A stretch of DNA of 64,000 nucleotides from Martelella mediterranea DSM 17316 (GTDB lineage Bacteria > Pseudomonadota > Alphaproteobacteria > Rhizobiales > Rhizobiaceae): NCBI RefSeq assembly GCF_002043005.1, contig NZ_CP020330.1, positions 2,684,001 through 2,748,000 on the forward strand. Direction: 5' to 3'. This document shows, one piece after another, positions 35,853 through 44,032 of the stretch. Each line of letters begins with the position of its first letter. Within the stretch, counting starts at the first letter, position 1. The position numbers were made by a program, and so were the translations under genes. The notes below the pieces were generated by a model. It was not told the DNA's origin, ran no database searches, and saw only the letters and a list, made by a program, of their open reading frames with translations.

Positions 35853-37277
35853 TCAGATCGCGCCGCTGCCCCAGGGGCCGTGATGGATATCGAGGCCGTC
35901 GAGGCGGTCGAAACCATGGGCGCCGAAGAAATCACGCTGGGCCTGGATCAGGTTGGCGGTGCCGCGCGACTGGCGATAGGCATCGAAATAGCCGAGCGCC
36001 GAGGCAAGGCCGGGCACAGGAAGGCCGGCGCCGGTTGCCGCAGAGACGATCCGGCGCAGCGACGGGAGGCACTCGTTGACCATTTCCGAGAATGCCGGCG
36101 TCACGATCAGGTTGGCAACGTCCGGCGTGTCGGAGAACGCCTTTGTGATGTCGTCGAGGAACTGCGAGCGGATGATGCAGCCGGCGCGCCAGATGCGGGC
36201 GATCTCCGGCATCGGCAGCTTCCAGCCATATTCCTGCGACGCGGAATCCATCACGTCGAAGCCCTGGGCATAGGCCGCGATCTTGGCGGCAAAAAGCGCC
36301 AGTTCGAGATCGCGGTTGAGCCAGGGACCGGCCTCGATGCCGAAGGAAAGTTCCTCCTTGTTGAACATTGGCTCGGCCGCGGCGCGTTCGCCGCGCATGG
36401 CGGAGATGCAGCGTGCGGCAACGGCCGCCTCGATCACGGTGGCGGGGACCGCGAGCTGCTGGGCCTCGATCGCGGACCAGCGGCCGGTGCCCTTCTGGCC
36501 GGCGGCATCGACGATCACGTCGGGCATCGGCTTTCCGGTCTCGGGGTCGCTGGCGCGCAGTACCTTCTCGGTGATCTCGATCAGGAAGGAATTCAGGCGG
36601 CCCTTGTTCCACTCACCGAAGACATTGGCGATATCGGACGCTTCCATGCCGCAGCCATCGCGCAGAATGCCGTAGATTTCGGCGATCATCTGCATGTCGG
36701 CATATTCGATGCCATTATGGATGGTCTTGACGAAATGGCCTGCGCCATCGGTCCCGAGCCAGGCGCAGCAGGGATCGTTGTCGAATTTTGCGGAGATCGA
36801 AGTCAGCACCTTTTCAACGCGTTTGTAGCTGTCCTCTGTGCCGCCGACCATGATCGAGGGGCCGTGGCGCGCGCCTTCCTCGCCACCCGATACGCCCATG
36901 CCGATAAAGGTCAGGCCGGTGCCGTCGAGCTCCTTGAAGCGGCGGCGGGTGTCGTGGAAATTGGCGTTGCCGGCATCGATGATGATGTCGCCCTTGCCGA
37001 GATAGGGGCGCAGCTTTTCCATTTCCTCGTCGACCGGGTCGCCGGCCTTGATCATGATGATGATCGGGCGGGGCGGGCGGATGGCCGCGACGAAATCCGA
37101 AAGCGTTTCGGTCGGGACGATGTTCTTCTGCAACTCGCCGGCGCCGGCGTAGAATGCGCGCGTCTTGTCGGCGGTGCGGTTGTAGACCGCGATCCTGTTG
37201 CCCTTCTCGGCAATGTTGAGGGCGAGATTGGAGCCCATGACTCCAAGCCCGATCAGTCCGATTTCTGCTTTTTCCAA
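35853..37277 (-). CDS. gnd: 6-phosphogluconate dehydrogenase, decarboxylating
   Basis: 474 aa from TTG 37277 (behind AGAGGTGATGTC), giving (M)EKAEIGLIGLGVMGSNLALN, the standard N-terminus. NADP-binding GLGVMGSN, the catalytic-lysine region (GHFVKTIHNGIEY) and GGEEGARHGPSIMVGG are all present. It oxidises 6-phosphogluconate to ribulose 5-phosphate, CO2 and NADPH. An upstream in-frame ATG near 37334 would add 19 residues that do not resemble Gnd. It feeds pentose phosphates that the phosphoketolase at 59767 can cleave. Confidence 0.95.
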   Translation of the reverse strand: MEKAEIGLIGLGVMGSNLALNIAEKGNRIAVYNRTADKTRAFYAGAGELQKNIVPTETLSDFVAAIRPPRPIIIMIKAGDPVDEEMEKLRPYLGKGDIIIDAGNANFHDTRRRFKELDGTGLTFIGMGVSGGEEGARHGPSIMVGGTEDSYKRVEKVLTSISAKFDNDPCCAWLGTDGAGHFVKTIHNGIEYADMQMIAEIYGILRDGCGMEASDIANVFGEWNKGRLNSFLIEITEKVLRASDPETGKPMPDVIVDAAGQKGTGRWSAIEAQQLAVPATVIEAAVAARCISAMRGERAAAEPMFNKEELSFGIEAGPWLNRDLELALFAAKIAAYAQGFDVMDSASQEYGWKLPMPEIARIWRAGCIIRSQFLDDITKAFSDTPDVANLIVTPAFSEMVNECLPSLRRIVSAATGAGLPVPGLASALGYFDAYRQSRGTANLIQAQRDFFGAHGFDRLDGLDIHHGPWGSGAI

Positions 37278-37521
37278 GACATCACCTCTTGTCTTTGGCG
37301 CATCATGTGGGTTGCCGTCGGCAATGATGCGCAATTTCGAAAACCCGGATCGCCTTCAGGCGCGCCGAAGGGCAGGCGGCGGGCCGGGGTTGGCCTTTTG
37401 TGGCACCGCGACGGGCAAACGGCAAGACGTGGCGGCGCAAAACCGGCGCTTTTCACCGGGTGGCCGAAAAGTTTTGCCGTTCTGTCATAATGGGAGATAA
37501 CCTGTGGCGGAAAGTGATGAA

Positions 37522-38367
37522 TTATCGTTTGGCGGCAGTAAGCGCGGAGAAGTCGAACAACGAGGGATCGAGCAGATGCGAGGGATTGACGCTCGAAAGC
37601 GCCCTCAGCATCACGTCCTTCCGGCCGGGCATGCGCGCCTCCATATCCGACAGCATTTCTTTCATGGTATTGCGCTCCAGCCCGTCCTGCGAGCCGCAGA
37701 GATCGCAGGGGATGATCGGAAACCGCATCGCCTCGGCAAACCGCGCGAGATCGTCCTCTGCGGCGTAGGCGAGGGGGCGCAGCACCATCAGGTCGCCCTC
37801 ATCATTCAGCAGTTTTGCCGGCATGGTGGCGAGCTTGCCGCCATGGAACAGGTTCATGAAGAAGGTCTCGAGGATATCCTCGCGGTGGTGGCCAAGCACC
37901 AGCGCATCGCAGCCCTCCTCGCGCGCGATCCGGTAGAGATTGCCGCGCCTTAGCCTGGAGCAGAGCGCGCAATAGGTCGAGCCCGGCGCGAGCTTCTCGG
38001 TGACGATCGAATAGGTGTCGCGATATTCGATCCGGTGCGGGACGCCGAGCTTCGTCAGGTAATCGGGCAGGACATGCTTGGGGAAATTCGGCTGGCCCTG
38101 ATCGAGATTGCAGGCAAGGATGTCGACCGGCAGCAGGCCGCGCCATTTCAGCTCCAGCAGAACGGCCAGCAGGCCATAGCTGTCCTTGCCGCCCGACAGC
38201 GCCACGAGCCAGCGCTTCTGATCCTTCAGCATGTCGAAATCGGCAATCGCCTGGCGCACCTGCCGGAGCAGCCGCTTGCGCAGCTTGGAAAAGCCGACGG
38301 AGGAGGGCGCATCGGCAAACAGAGCCTGGAAGGCATCGGGCAGTGTATCTTCGGCCAGTTCGTTCAT
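37522..38367 (-). CDS. ttcA: tRNA 2-thiocytidine biosynthesis protein TtcA
   Basis: 281 aa from ATG 38367 (best spacing to GGAGCG; the ATG one codon earlier is possible). PP-loop ATPase motif SGGKDS near residue 60, the two CxxC pairs ([10 protein letters not shown] and CDLCGSQDG) for the Fe-S cluster, and [16 protein letters not shown]. TtcA makes 2-thiocytidine at tRNA position 32. Upstream reading to 38475 would begin inside a dispersed motif and is rejected. Confidence 0.94.
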   Translation of the reverse strand: MNELAEDTLPDAFQALFADAPSSVGFSKLRKRLLRQVRQAIADFDMLKDQKRWLVALSGGKDSYGLLAVLLELKWRGLLPVDILACNLDQGQPNFPKHVLPDYLTKLGVPHRIEYRDTYSIVTEKLAPGSTYCALCSRLRRGNLYRIAREEGCDALVLGHHREDILETFFMNLFHGGKLATMPAKLLNDEGDLMVLRPLAYAAEDDLARFAEAMRFPIIPCDLCGSQDGLERNTMKEMLSDMEARMPGRKDVMLRALSSVNPSHLLDPSLFDFSALTAAKR

Positions 38368-38450
38368 CATCGCTCCGGGCGCTTGGTTTGCTAGAGCCTG
38401 TTCGCTTTTCGTTGAATCGCGAACCGGCTTTAACCTTTTGTTTTCCGCTC

Positions 38451-38490
38451 GTCCGGACGGAAAACCGGTATCCACTTTTCCTGGACGCGC
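38451..38490. repeat. Dispersed Rhizobiales-type oligo motif, copy F1
   Basis: Contains CCGGACGGAAAACCGGTATC followed by CACTTTTCCTGGACGCGCT. A close copy (F2) is at 42131-42174. Both lie in short gaps between same-strand genes. The motif family is widespread in rhizobial intergenic DNA. Confidence 0.7.
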
Positions 38491-38521
38491 TCAAAGGCAA
38501 TGCCTGTTTACGCCGAAAGGT

Positions 38522-39448
38522 TCAACCCGCAAAGACCGACCAGCCGGTGCGCGCCGCCAGCATTTCGAGCGCGACCGAGCCAAGCGCGGGATTGCCGGTC
38601 GCATCCAGCCCCGGCGACCACACCGCCATCGATGCCTTGCCGGGCGCGACCGCCAGAATGCCGCCGCCGACCCCGGATTTGCCGGGAAGGCCGACGCGGA
38701 ACGCGAAATCGCCGGAGCCATCATAATGGCCGCAGGTCAGCATCATCGCGTTGATGCGGCGCGCCCTTCGCGGCGAGACCACCGAAAAACCGGTCAGCGG
38801 ATTGGTGCCGTGATTGGCCAGATAAAGCCCGGCATGGGCAAGCTGGACGCAGTTCATCATCAGCGCGCATTGATGGAAATAGACGCCGAGCACGTGATCG
38901 ACCGGGTGGTGGATATTCCTGAAGCCGCGCATGAAATTGGCGAGCGCGAAATTGCGGAAGCCCGTGCGCTGTTCCGATTGCGCCACCTTCTCGTCGATCG
39001 AGAGCGTCTCGTCATTGGCGATGAAATGCATGAAGCGCAGGAATTCGCCGATCGCCTCGCGCGGCGCATGCCCGGCCAGCACGATATCGGTCACCACGAT
39101 CGCTCCGGCATTGATGAAGGGGTTGCGTGGGATGCCGTGCTCGTGCTCGAGCTGGACGATCGAATTGAAGGAGGAGCCCGAGGGCTCGCGCCCGACCCTT
39201 TTCCATATCGCCTCGCCGACCTTGCCGAGCGCCAGCGTCAGCATGAACACCTTGGAAATGCTCTGGATCGAAAAATGCGTCTCCGCATCGCCCGCATGGT
39301 AGGTCTTGCCATCGACGGTGGCGATGGCAATGCCAAACTGATTGGGGTCGACCTTGGCGAGTTCGGGAATGTAATCGGCCACCTTGCCTTCGCCCAGGCG
39401 GGGCTGGAGCTCGCGCACGATATCGTCAGCAATGGTCTGCAGGTTCAT
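38522..39448 (-). CDS. glsA: Glutaminase A
   Basis: 308 aa, the usual GlsA length. The serine-dependent glutaminase fold shows the SxxK catalytic pair in [11 protein letters not shown], plus [32 protein letters not shown] and [21 protein letters not shown]. It hydrolyses L-glutamine to glutamate and ammonia. GAAGGGAGATC precedes ATG 39448. Minus strand, same direction as ttcA, but separated from it by the F1 motif, so co-transcription is uncertain. Confidence 0.95.
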   Translation of the reverse strand: MNLQTIADDIVRELQPRLGEGKVADYIPELAKVDPNQFGIAIATVDGKTYHAGDAETHFSIQSISKVFMLTLALGKVGEAIWKRVGREPSGSSFNSIVQLEHEHGIPRNPFINAGAIVVTDIVLAGHAPREAIGEFLRFMHFIANDETLSIDEKVAQSEQRTGFRNFALANFMRGFRNIHHPVDHVLGVYFHQCALMMNCVQLAHAGLYLANHGTNPLTGFSVVSPRRARRINAMMLTCGHYDGSGDFAFRVGLPGKSGVGGGILAVAPGKASMAVWSPGLDATGNPALGSVALEMLAARTGWSVFAG

Positions 39449-39624
39449 GCCCGCGATCTCCCTTCAGAGCCTTTCGCGACCGGAACCCGCCATCCGGTCC
39501 CCGCGACGATGCGGCAGGTGAGTGGCATAGAGAAATCCGCCCTCGCGGTAAACGCCGATTTTTCTGCAATGTAGTCGATCGCGCAGCGAAGCGAAAACGC
39601 ATCCGGCACCGAAATCACAATTTT

Positions 39625-39674
39625 CGATATATCGTATCTTGCAAATTTCGATGGAGATTATATCTTTAGATATA
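39625..39674. promoter_or_regulatory. Candidate PadR operator(s)
   Basis: TATATCT-TT-AGATATA (39659-39674) is a perfect 7-2-7 inverted repeat just upstream of the PadR gene, and CGATATATCG (39625-39634) is a perfect palindrome 25 bp before it. PadR regulators commonly bind such AT-rich dyads and repress their own genes. A related CGATATAACGAAAGATATA block follows the gene near 40334. Confidence 0.6.
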
Positions 39675-39695
39675 TCGTAAACAACAGGAGCGATA

Positions 39696-40319
39696 GTGGT
39701 GAGACATTTTCATGAGCGCCCGGCCGAGGAAGGCCAGGGGCGGTTTCGCGAATATATGATGATGGCGCGCGGCGGCGGCGGTTTCGGCCGGGGCGGCTTT
39801 GGCGGCCCGTTCGGTTTCGGCGACGGCGATGGTCCCGGCAGGCCGGGCCGCTTTCTCGGCCAGGGGCAGATCCGCCTGCTGGTTCTCCATCTGATCGGCG
39901 AGGAGCCCCGTCACGGCTACGACATCATCAAGGCGATCGAGGAAATGAGCGGCGGCTTCTATGCGCCGAGCCCCGGCGTCATCTACCCCACGCTGTCCTA
40001 CCTCGAGGAAGCTGGATATGTGGTGGCCGCCGATGACGGAAACAAGAAGCGCTATTCGATCACCGACGAGGGCAGCGCCTATCTCGCCGACAACATGTTC
40101 GAGGCATCCATGGCGTTGAAGGCGTTGTCGACGATCGGCGACAAGATGAAGCGCCGGAAAGAGCGGCATAAGGCCGAAGCCGGCCCCGAACTGCCGCGAA
40201 GCGTCGATGTCGCGATGCTGAACCTGCGGGAGGTGATCGCCCGCAAGCTCGACGACGACCCCGCCGCCGCAAGCGAAATCGTCCGCGCCCTCTTGGAGTT
40301 CACGGCGCGTTATGAGTAG
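39696..40319 (+). CDS. PadR family transcriptional regulator
   Basis: 207 aa. GTG 39696 follows ACAGGAGCGATA. An unusual Gly/Arg/Phe-rich N-terminus (~residues 20-50, GGGGFGRGGFGGPFGFGDG) precedes the PadR winged helix (RLLVLHLIGEEPRHGYDIIKAIEEM, YAPSPGVIYPTLSYLEEAGYVV, KKRYSITDEG). PadR proteins repress efflux or phenolic-stress genes. The Gly-rich N-terminus is common in rhizobial members. The target gene is unknown; no transporter is adjacent, so autoregulation is the best guess. Confidence 0.92.
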   Translation: MVRHFHERPAEEGQGRFREYMMMARGGGGFGRGGFGGPFGFGDGDGPGRPGRFLGQGQIRLLVLHLIGEEPRHGYDIIKAIEEMSGGFYAPSPGVIYPTLSYLEEAGYVVAADDGNKKRYSITDEGSAYLADNMFEASMALKALSTIGDKMKRRKERHKAEAGPELPRSVDVAMLNLREVIARKLDDDPAAASEIVRALLEFTARYE

Positions 40320-40352
40320 GCTGCCGATAATTTCGATATAACGAAAGATATA

Positions 40353-40372
40353 ACTCGGCGTTTTCGCCGGGT
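40353..40372 (+). terminator. Weak hairpin after the PadR gene
   Basis: CTCGGCG pairs with CGCCGGG around TTTT; only two T follow, so it is a weak terminator at best. Confidence 0.35.
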
Positions 40373-40590
40373 TCCTGGCTGCTCACAAAGTTATCCTTTC
40401 TGACGGACGTCATCCTCGGCCCTGTGCCGAGGATCTAATCACCTCTCTATGCGAGCGGAGTCTGCGGTTATCAATGTGCTGTTTTTTATGCATTTCTTAA
40501 TCCGGTACGCTTCTCGCGCGGGTAAGTGCTTAGACCCTCGGGACAAGCCCGAGGGTGACGGAAGAGGGTGGGGCAGCTTTTGTCAACAGG
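40370..40590. repeat. ~210 bp hairpin-bounded dispersed element, copy R4
   Basis: Hairpin arms CCTCGGCCCTGTGCCGAGG (40414-40432) and CCCTCGGGACAAGCCCGAGGG (40535-40555) enclose a ~100 bp interior. It aligns with copy R2 (6387-6600) in the opposite orientation, including interior GAGCGGAGTC, GGTACGCTT and AGTGCTTAGACCC. It fills the gap between the PadR gene and the GNAT gene; no coding signal is seen. Confidence 0.75.
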
Positions 40591-40635
40591 TCGAAACCGG
40601 TGCCTGCGCCGGGTTACTGCCGCGCTCGACGGTTT

Positions 40636-41199
40636 CTAGAACCGCCGCGCCAGTTCCAGAAGCTCGGTGTCCGACAACGGCGCGATTTCGCTTTCGTGGG
40701 TGGAGACCGGCGAGAAGCCGAACTGCTGGTAGAGCTGGAGCGCGCGCGGGTGATCGAGATTGTTTGTCTCGGTGATCACTTTTTCCGGCTGGTCGGCCCA
40801 GATCGCCTTCAGGGCCTGGAGCAGGAACCACTTGCCGACGCCGAAGCCGAGCGCGCGTTCGAACAGGCCGAAATGCACCAGCCGGGTGACGCTGTCATCC
40901 TCGCGGTGGTATTCGTAAAAGCCGGCCGGCGCGCCTTCCAGATAGAACACGGTCACCGTGGTGCGGTCATTGTGGATGGTGGCGGCAAGGTCCTCGTCGC
41001 TCATGCGCACCCGGTCGACCCACTCCCAGCGGGAGCCGACCTGGCGATAGAGAAAACGGTAGTAGGCAAGCGGAATTTCCGGCACCCGCATCAGCGCGAT
41101 ATGAAGGTTTGCCGGCGCCAGCAAATGGGCTTTCGGCGGCGTGGTCATTTCAAGCCGGGTGACGTGAACCGGGATCGGTGCCGTAGTCTTTTTCGTCAT
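40636..41199 (-). CDS. GNAT family N-acetyltransferase
   Basis: 187 aa from ATG 41199; a longer start at 41259 overlaps the sulfurtransferase gene. The GNAT core is the beta strand TVTVFYLEGAPAGFYEYHR, acetyl-CoA-binding FERALGFGVGKWFLLQALKAIW (Gly-rich loop weaker than usual) and TETNNLDHPRALQLYQQFGFSPV, the classical motif B tyrosine loop. Substrate unknown. Five bp after the sulfurtransferase stop, so it is the last gene of the cysK-alaX-sseA unit. Confidence 0.86.
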   Translation of the reverse strand: MTKKTTAPIPVHVTRLEMTTPPKAHLLAPANLHIALMRVPEIPLAYYRFLYRQVGSRWEWVDRVRMSDEDLAATIHNDRTTVTVFYLEGAPAGFYEYHREDDSVTRLVHFGLFERALGFGVGKWFLLQALKAIWADQPEKVITETNNLDHPRALQLYQQFGFSPVSTHESEIAPLSDTELLELARRF

Positions 41200-41204
41200 C
41201 GCGC

Positions 41205-42044
41205 TCAGGCCTCTCCGGTCGCCACGGGCGTATCGTCGCGGCTGCCCCATTCCGACCACGAGCCGTCATAAAGCGTATTGTCGGCGTGGTCGAGCGTTTC
41301 GAGCGCAAGCGTGATGATGGCGGCAGTGACGCCGGAGCCGCAGGTTGTGACCACCGGTTTCGAAAGGTCGATGCCGGCGTCCGCAAACAGGGCGCGCAGT
41401 TCCTCGGGCGATTTGAACCGGCCGTCCTTCGCGAAGGAGGAGGATGGCAGGCTTTTCGCGCCCGGCATGTGGCCGGATCGCATGCCCGCGCGCGGTTCCG
41501 GCTCGGCCGCCTCGAACCGGGCGGCGCTGCGTGCATCCGCGATCTGGCGACTGCCGGAGGCGACGATTTCGCGCATGTCTTCAAAAGAGGTAACGCGGTG
41601 CGGCTTGGCGTCGAGCTTGAACGTCGCCGGCGCGGGCGCGGGAGTGCCGGTCTCCTGGGCGCGGCCTTCGCCGCGCCAGCCGTCAAGGCCGCCATCGAGG
41701 ACGTAGACGTCGCTCGCTCCCATCATCCGCAGCATCCACCACAGGCGGGGGGCTGCCAGGTAGCCTGGGCCGTCATAGACCACGATCGTGTGATCGCTGC
41801 CAACGCCGAGCGCTTCCATTTCGGCTGCAAACACTTCCGGCGCCGGCAGGGTGTGCGGCAGGCCTGAGGAGGTGTCGGCAATCGCATCGTGATCGAAGAA
41901 CACCGCGCCCGGCAGGTGGCCGGCCAGGTACTCGGCCTTCGGGTCGCGGTTATGGGCCGGCAGGTACCAGGAGGCATCGATGACCGAAAAGCCCGGCTTG
42001 CCCAGCCTTTCCTCGACCCATTCCGGCGAAACGATAAAACTCAT
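41205..42044 (-). CDS. sseA: 3-mercaptopyruvate/thiosulfate sulfurtransferase
   Basis: 279 aa in two tandem rhodanese domains. Start ATG 42044 follows GAGGAGTGTCGCCAG. Domain 1 has WYLPAHNRDPKAEYLAGHLP, domain 2 the persulfide-accepting cysteine in the loop TTCGSGVTAA near residue 227; the CGSGVT loop is typical of 3-mercaptopyruvate sulfurtransferase. It transfers sulfur from 3-mercaptopyruvate to thiol acceptors or cyanide. Downstream of cysK and alaX on the same strand, linking it to cysteine metabolism. Confidence 0.93.
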   Translation of the reverse strand: MSFIVSPEWVEERLGKPGFSVIDASWYLPAHNRDPKAEYLAGHLPGAVFFDHDAIADTSSGLPHTLPAPEVFAAEMEALGVGSDHTIVVYDGPGYLAAPRLWWMLRMMGASDVYVLDGGLDGWRGEGRAQETGTPAPAPATFKLDAKPHRVTSFEDMREIVASGSRQIADARSAARFEAAEPEPRAGMRSGHMPGAKSLPSSSFAKDGRFKSPEELRALFADAGIDLSKPVVTTCGSGVTAAIITLALETLDHADNTLYDGSWSEWGSRDDTPVATGEA

Positions 42045-42067
42045 CTGGCGACACTCCTCATGCGATG

Positions 42068-42113
42068 GCTGGAATATGTCCGATGAACACGGGTTCACCG
42101 GACATATTCCAGC
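42068..42113. other. Long perfect intercistronic hairpin upstream of sseA
   Basis: GCTGGAATATGTCCG (42068-42082) is the exact reverse complement of CGGACATATTCCAGC (42099-42113). The 16-base loop contains a further TGAAC/GTTCA pair, so nearly the whole 46 nt is one hairpin. It ends 24 bp before sseA's start and just upstream of its ribosome binding site on the minus strand. There is no T run on that strand. Confidence 0.85.
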
Positions 42114-42130
42114 TTATTGTTTTTACGCAT

Positions 42131-42174
42131 TTCCGGACGGAAAACCGTGATTACACTTTTCCTGGAAATGCTTT
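42131..42174. repeat. Dispersed Rhizobiales-type oligo motif, copy F2
   Basis: TTTCCGGACGGAAAACCGTG followed by ATTACACTTTTCCTGGAAAT resembles F1 (38451-38490). It lies between alaX and the sseA hairpin. Confidence 0.7.
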
Positions 42175-42895
42175 AGGCGTCAAACCGTATCCGAAAACGG
42201 CGGTTCTCGCGGCCCTTCTTTTCGATCTTGCCGATATGGATGCCGCCGACCTCGCCGGTGGAGCGCACATGGGTGCCGCCGCAGGGCTGGCTGTCCACGC
42301 TGGCGTTCTCGCCGATCGCGATCAGCGAGATCCGGCCCATGCCCATCGGCGGGCGGACATTCTTCGATTTGACAATGCCGGGATTGGCGGCCAGCTCCTC
42401 ATCGGTGATCCACTGCACATAGACCGGATGGTCTTCGGCAACCAGCTTCATCATCGCAGCCGTGACCGCGTCCTTGTCGATCGTTTCCGACATGTCGAAA
42501 TCGACGCGGGATTCCTCTTCGCCGACGGAGGCGCCGGTGATCGGATAGGGACAGACGACGGAAAGCAAATGGCAGGCGGTGTGCATGCGCATCAGCTTCA
42601 GCCGCCGCGGCCAATCGATTTCGAGGCGGAGCCTGTCGCCGACGGCGGGCGGCGTCTCGCCTTCGGCCGGCACGTGCAGGATGATGTCCTTGGTCTCGCC
42701 ATGGCGGGTAACGGCAAGCGCGATCGCCGAGCCGTCAGCGCGCCGGGCGATGCCGGTATCCCCCGGCTGGCCACCGGAGGTGGCGTAAAAACAGGTGCGG
42801 TCGGTCTCGAACGTGCCGTCCTGATGCACTGAAGTGACCACCGCATCGCAACTCGCCAGGGTGAAATCGTTGCGGTAGAGGGCATCAACAGGCAT
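42173..42895 (-). CDS. Alanyl-tRNA editing (AlaX-type) protein
   Basis: 240 aa. The freestanding editing domain of AlaRS: the HxxxH zinc motif RMHTACHLLSV near residue 104 and the CxxxH motif SQPCGGTHVRS near residue 205, which together bind zinc. Such proteins hydrolyse Ser-tRNA(Ala) or Gly-tRNA(Ala). Eleven bp downstream of cysK, so they are cotranscribed. The association with cysteine synthesis may reflect serine supply, since serine is both the cysK pathway precursor and the misacylated amino acid (inference). Confidence 0.92.
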   Translation of the reverse strand: MPVDALYRNDFTLASCDAVVTSVHQDGTFETDRTCFYATSGGQPGDTGIARRADGSAIALAVTRHGETKDIILHVPAEGETPPAVGDRLRLEIDWPRRLKLMRMHTACHLLSVVCPYPITGASVGEEESRVDFDMSETIDKDAVTAAMMKLVAEDHPVYVQWITDEELAANPGIVKSKNVRPPMGMGRISLIAIGENASVDSQPCGGTHVRSTGEVGGIHIGKIEKKGRENRRFRIRFDA

Positions 42896-42905
42896 GGGTC
42901 ACTTT

Positions 42906-43937
42906 CTATTCAAACGGAGCGGCAATCTCCGTTTTCCGGGTCAGCCATTGCGGCAGCGGCAGCCCTTTATCCTTCAGGAATTCGGGGTTGAAAAGCTTCG
43001 ACTGATACCGGTTGCCATAGTCGCACAATATGGTGACGATGGTGTGGCCGGGGCCGAACTCGCGCGCCAGACGCATGGCGCCCGCTATATTGATGCCCGA
43101 TGAGCCGCCGAGGCACAAGCCCTCATCCGTTACCAGATCGAATATCAGCGGCAGCGCCTCGCTGTCGGGAATGCGGTAGGCAAAATCGGGGGTGAAGCCT
43201 TCCAGATTGGCGGTGATCCGGCCCTGGCCGATGCCCTCGGTGATCGAGCCGCCCTCGCTCTTCAATTCGCCATGGGCATAGAATTCGTAAAGCGCGGCCC
43301 CTTCCGGATCGGCGATCCCGATCTTGATGTCGTTGTTCTTCGCCTTCAGTCCCATGGCGGTGCCGGCAAGCGTGCCGCCGGAACCGACCGCGCAGATGAA
43401 GCCGTCGACCTTGCCGTCGGTGTCGCGCCAGATTTCCTCGGCCGTGGTCTCTATATGGGCGTTGCGGTTGGCGACATTGTCGAACTGGTTGGCCCAGATG
43501 GCGCCATTCGGGTTTTCCTTCGCAAGCTTTTCGGCAAGCCGGCCCGAAAGTTTTACGTAATTGTTCGGATCGCGATAGGGCTTGGCCGGCACCTCGACCA
43601 GTTCCGCGCCGAGCAGGCGGAGCGCGTCCTTCTTCTCCTGCGCCTGGGTTTCGGGGATCACGATCACGGTCTTGTAGCCGAGCGCGTTGGCGACCATGGT
43701 CAGCCCGATGCCGGTATTGCCGGCAGTGCCTTCCACGATCGTGCCGCCGGGCTTCAGCAGACCGCGCCTCTCCGCATCGCGGATGATGTAGAGTGCTGCG
43801 CGGTCCTTGACCGACTGGCCGGGGTTCAGGAATTCGGCCTTGCCGAGAATGGTGCAGCCGGTCGCTTCCGAGGCGGCGCGAAGCTTCACCAGCGGTGTAT
43901 TGCCGATCAGGTCGATGACGGAGGAATGCGTGGTCAT
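42906..43937 (-). CDS. Cysteine synthase A-type PLP enzyme
   Basis: 343 aa. PLP lysine in NPGQSVKDRAALYI near residue 44, the substrate loop VEGTAGNTGIGLTMVA, the phosphate loop GSGGTLAGT and C-terminal GGSSGINIAGAM. It makes cysteine from O-acetylserine and sulfide. The Thr-Ala-Gly-Asn (TAGNTG) loop in place of the usual TSGNTG, together with the length, are more like rhizobial cysK2-type paralogues than canonical CysK. GAAAGCGAGATC precedes ATG 43937. First gene of a four-gene unit with alaX, sseA and the GNAT. Confidence 0.9.
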   Translation of the reverse strand: MTTHSSVIDLIGNTPLVKLRAASEATGCTILGKAEFLNPGQSVKDRAALYIIRDAERRGLLKPGGTIVEGTAGNTGIGLTMVANALGYKTVIVIPETQAQEKKDALRLLGAELVEVPAKPYRDPNNYVKLSGRLAEKLAKENPNGAIWANQFDNVANRNAHIETTAEEIWRDTDGKVDGFICAVGSGGTLAGTAMGLKAKNNDIKIGIADPEGAALYEFYAHGELKSEGGSITEGIGQGRITANLEGFTPDFAYRIPDSEALPLIFDLVTDEGLCLGGSSGINIAGAMRLAREFGPGHTIVTILCDYGNRYQSKLFNPEFLKDKGLPLPQWLTRKTEIAAPFE

Positions 43938-44032
43938 GATCTCGCTTTCAATTTTTCCGTACTTGTGCCGCCGGGGTCGGGCTTTGCCAAGGATTTAGTT
44001 TTCGCCGCTTTCGGCTTTGGCGCAAAGCCATT

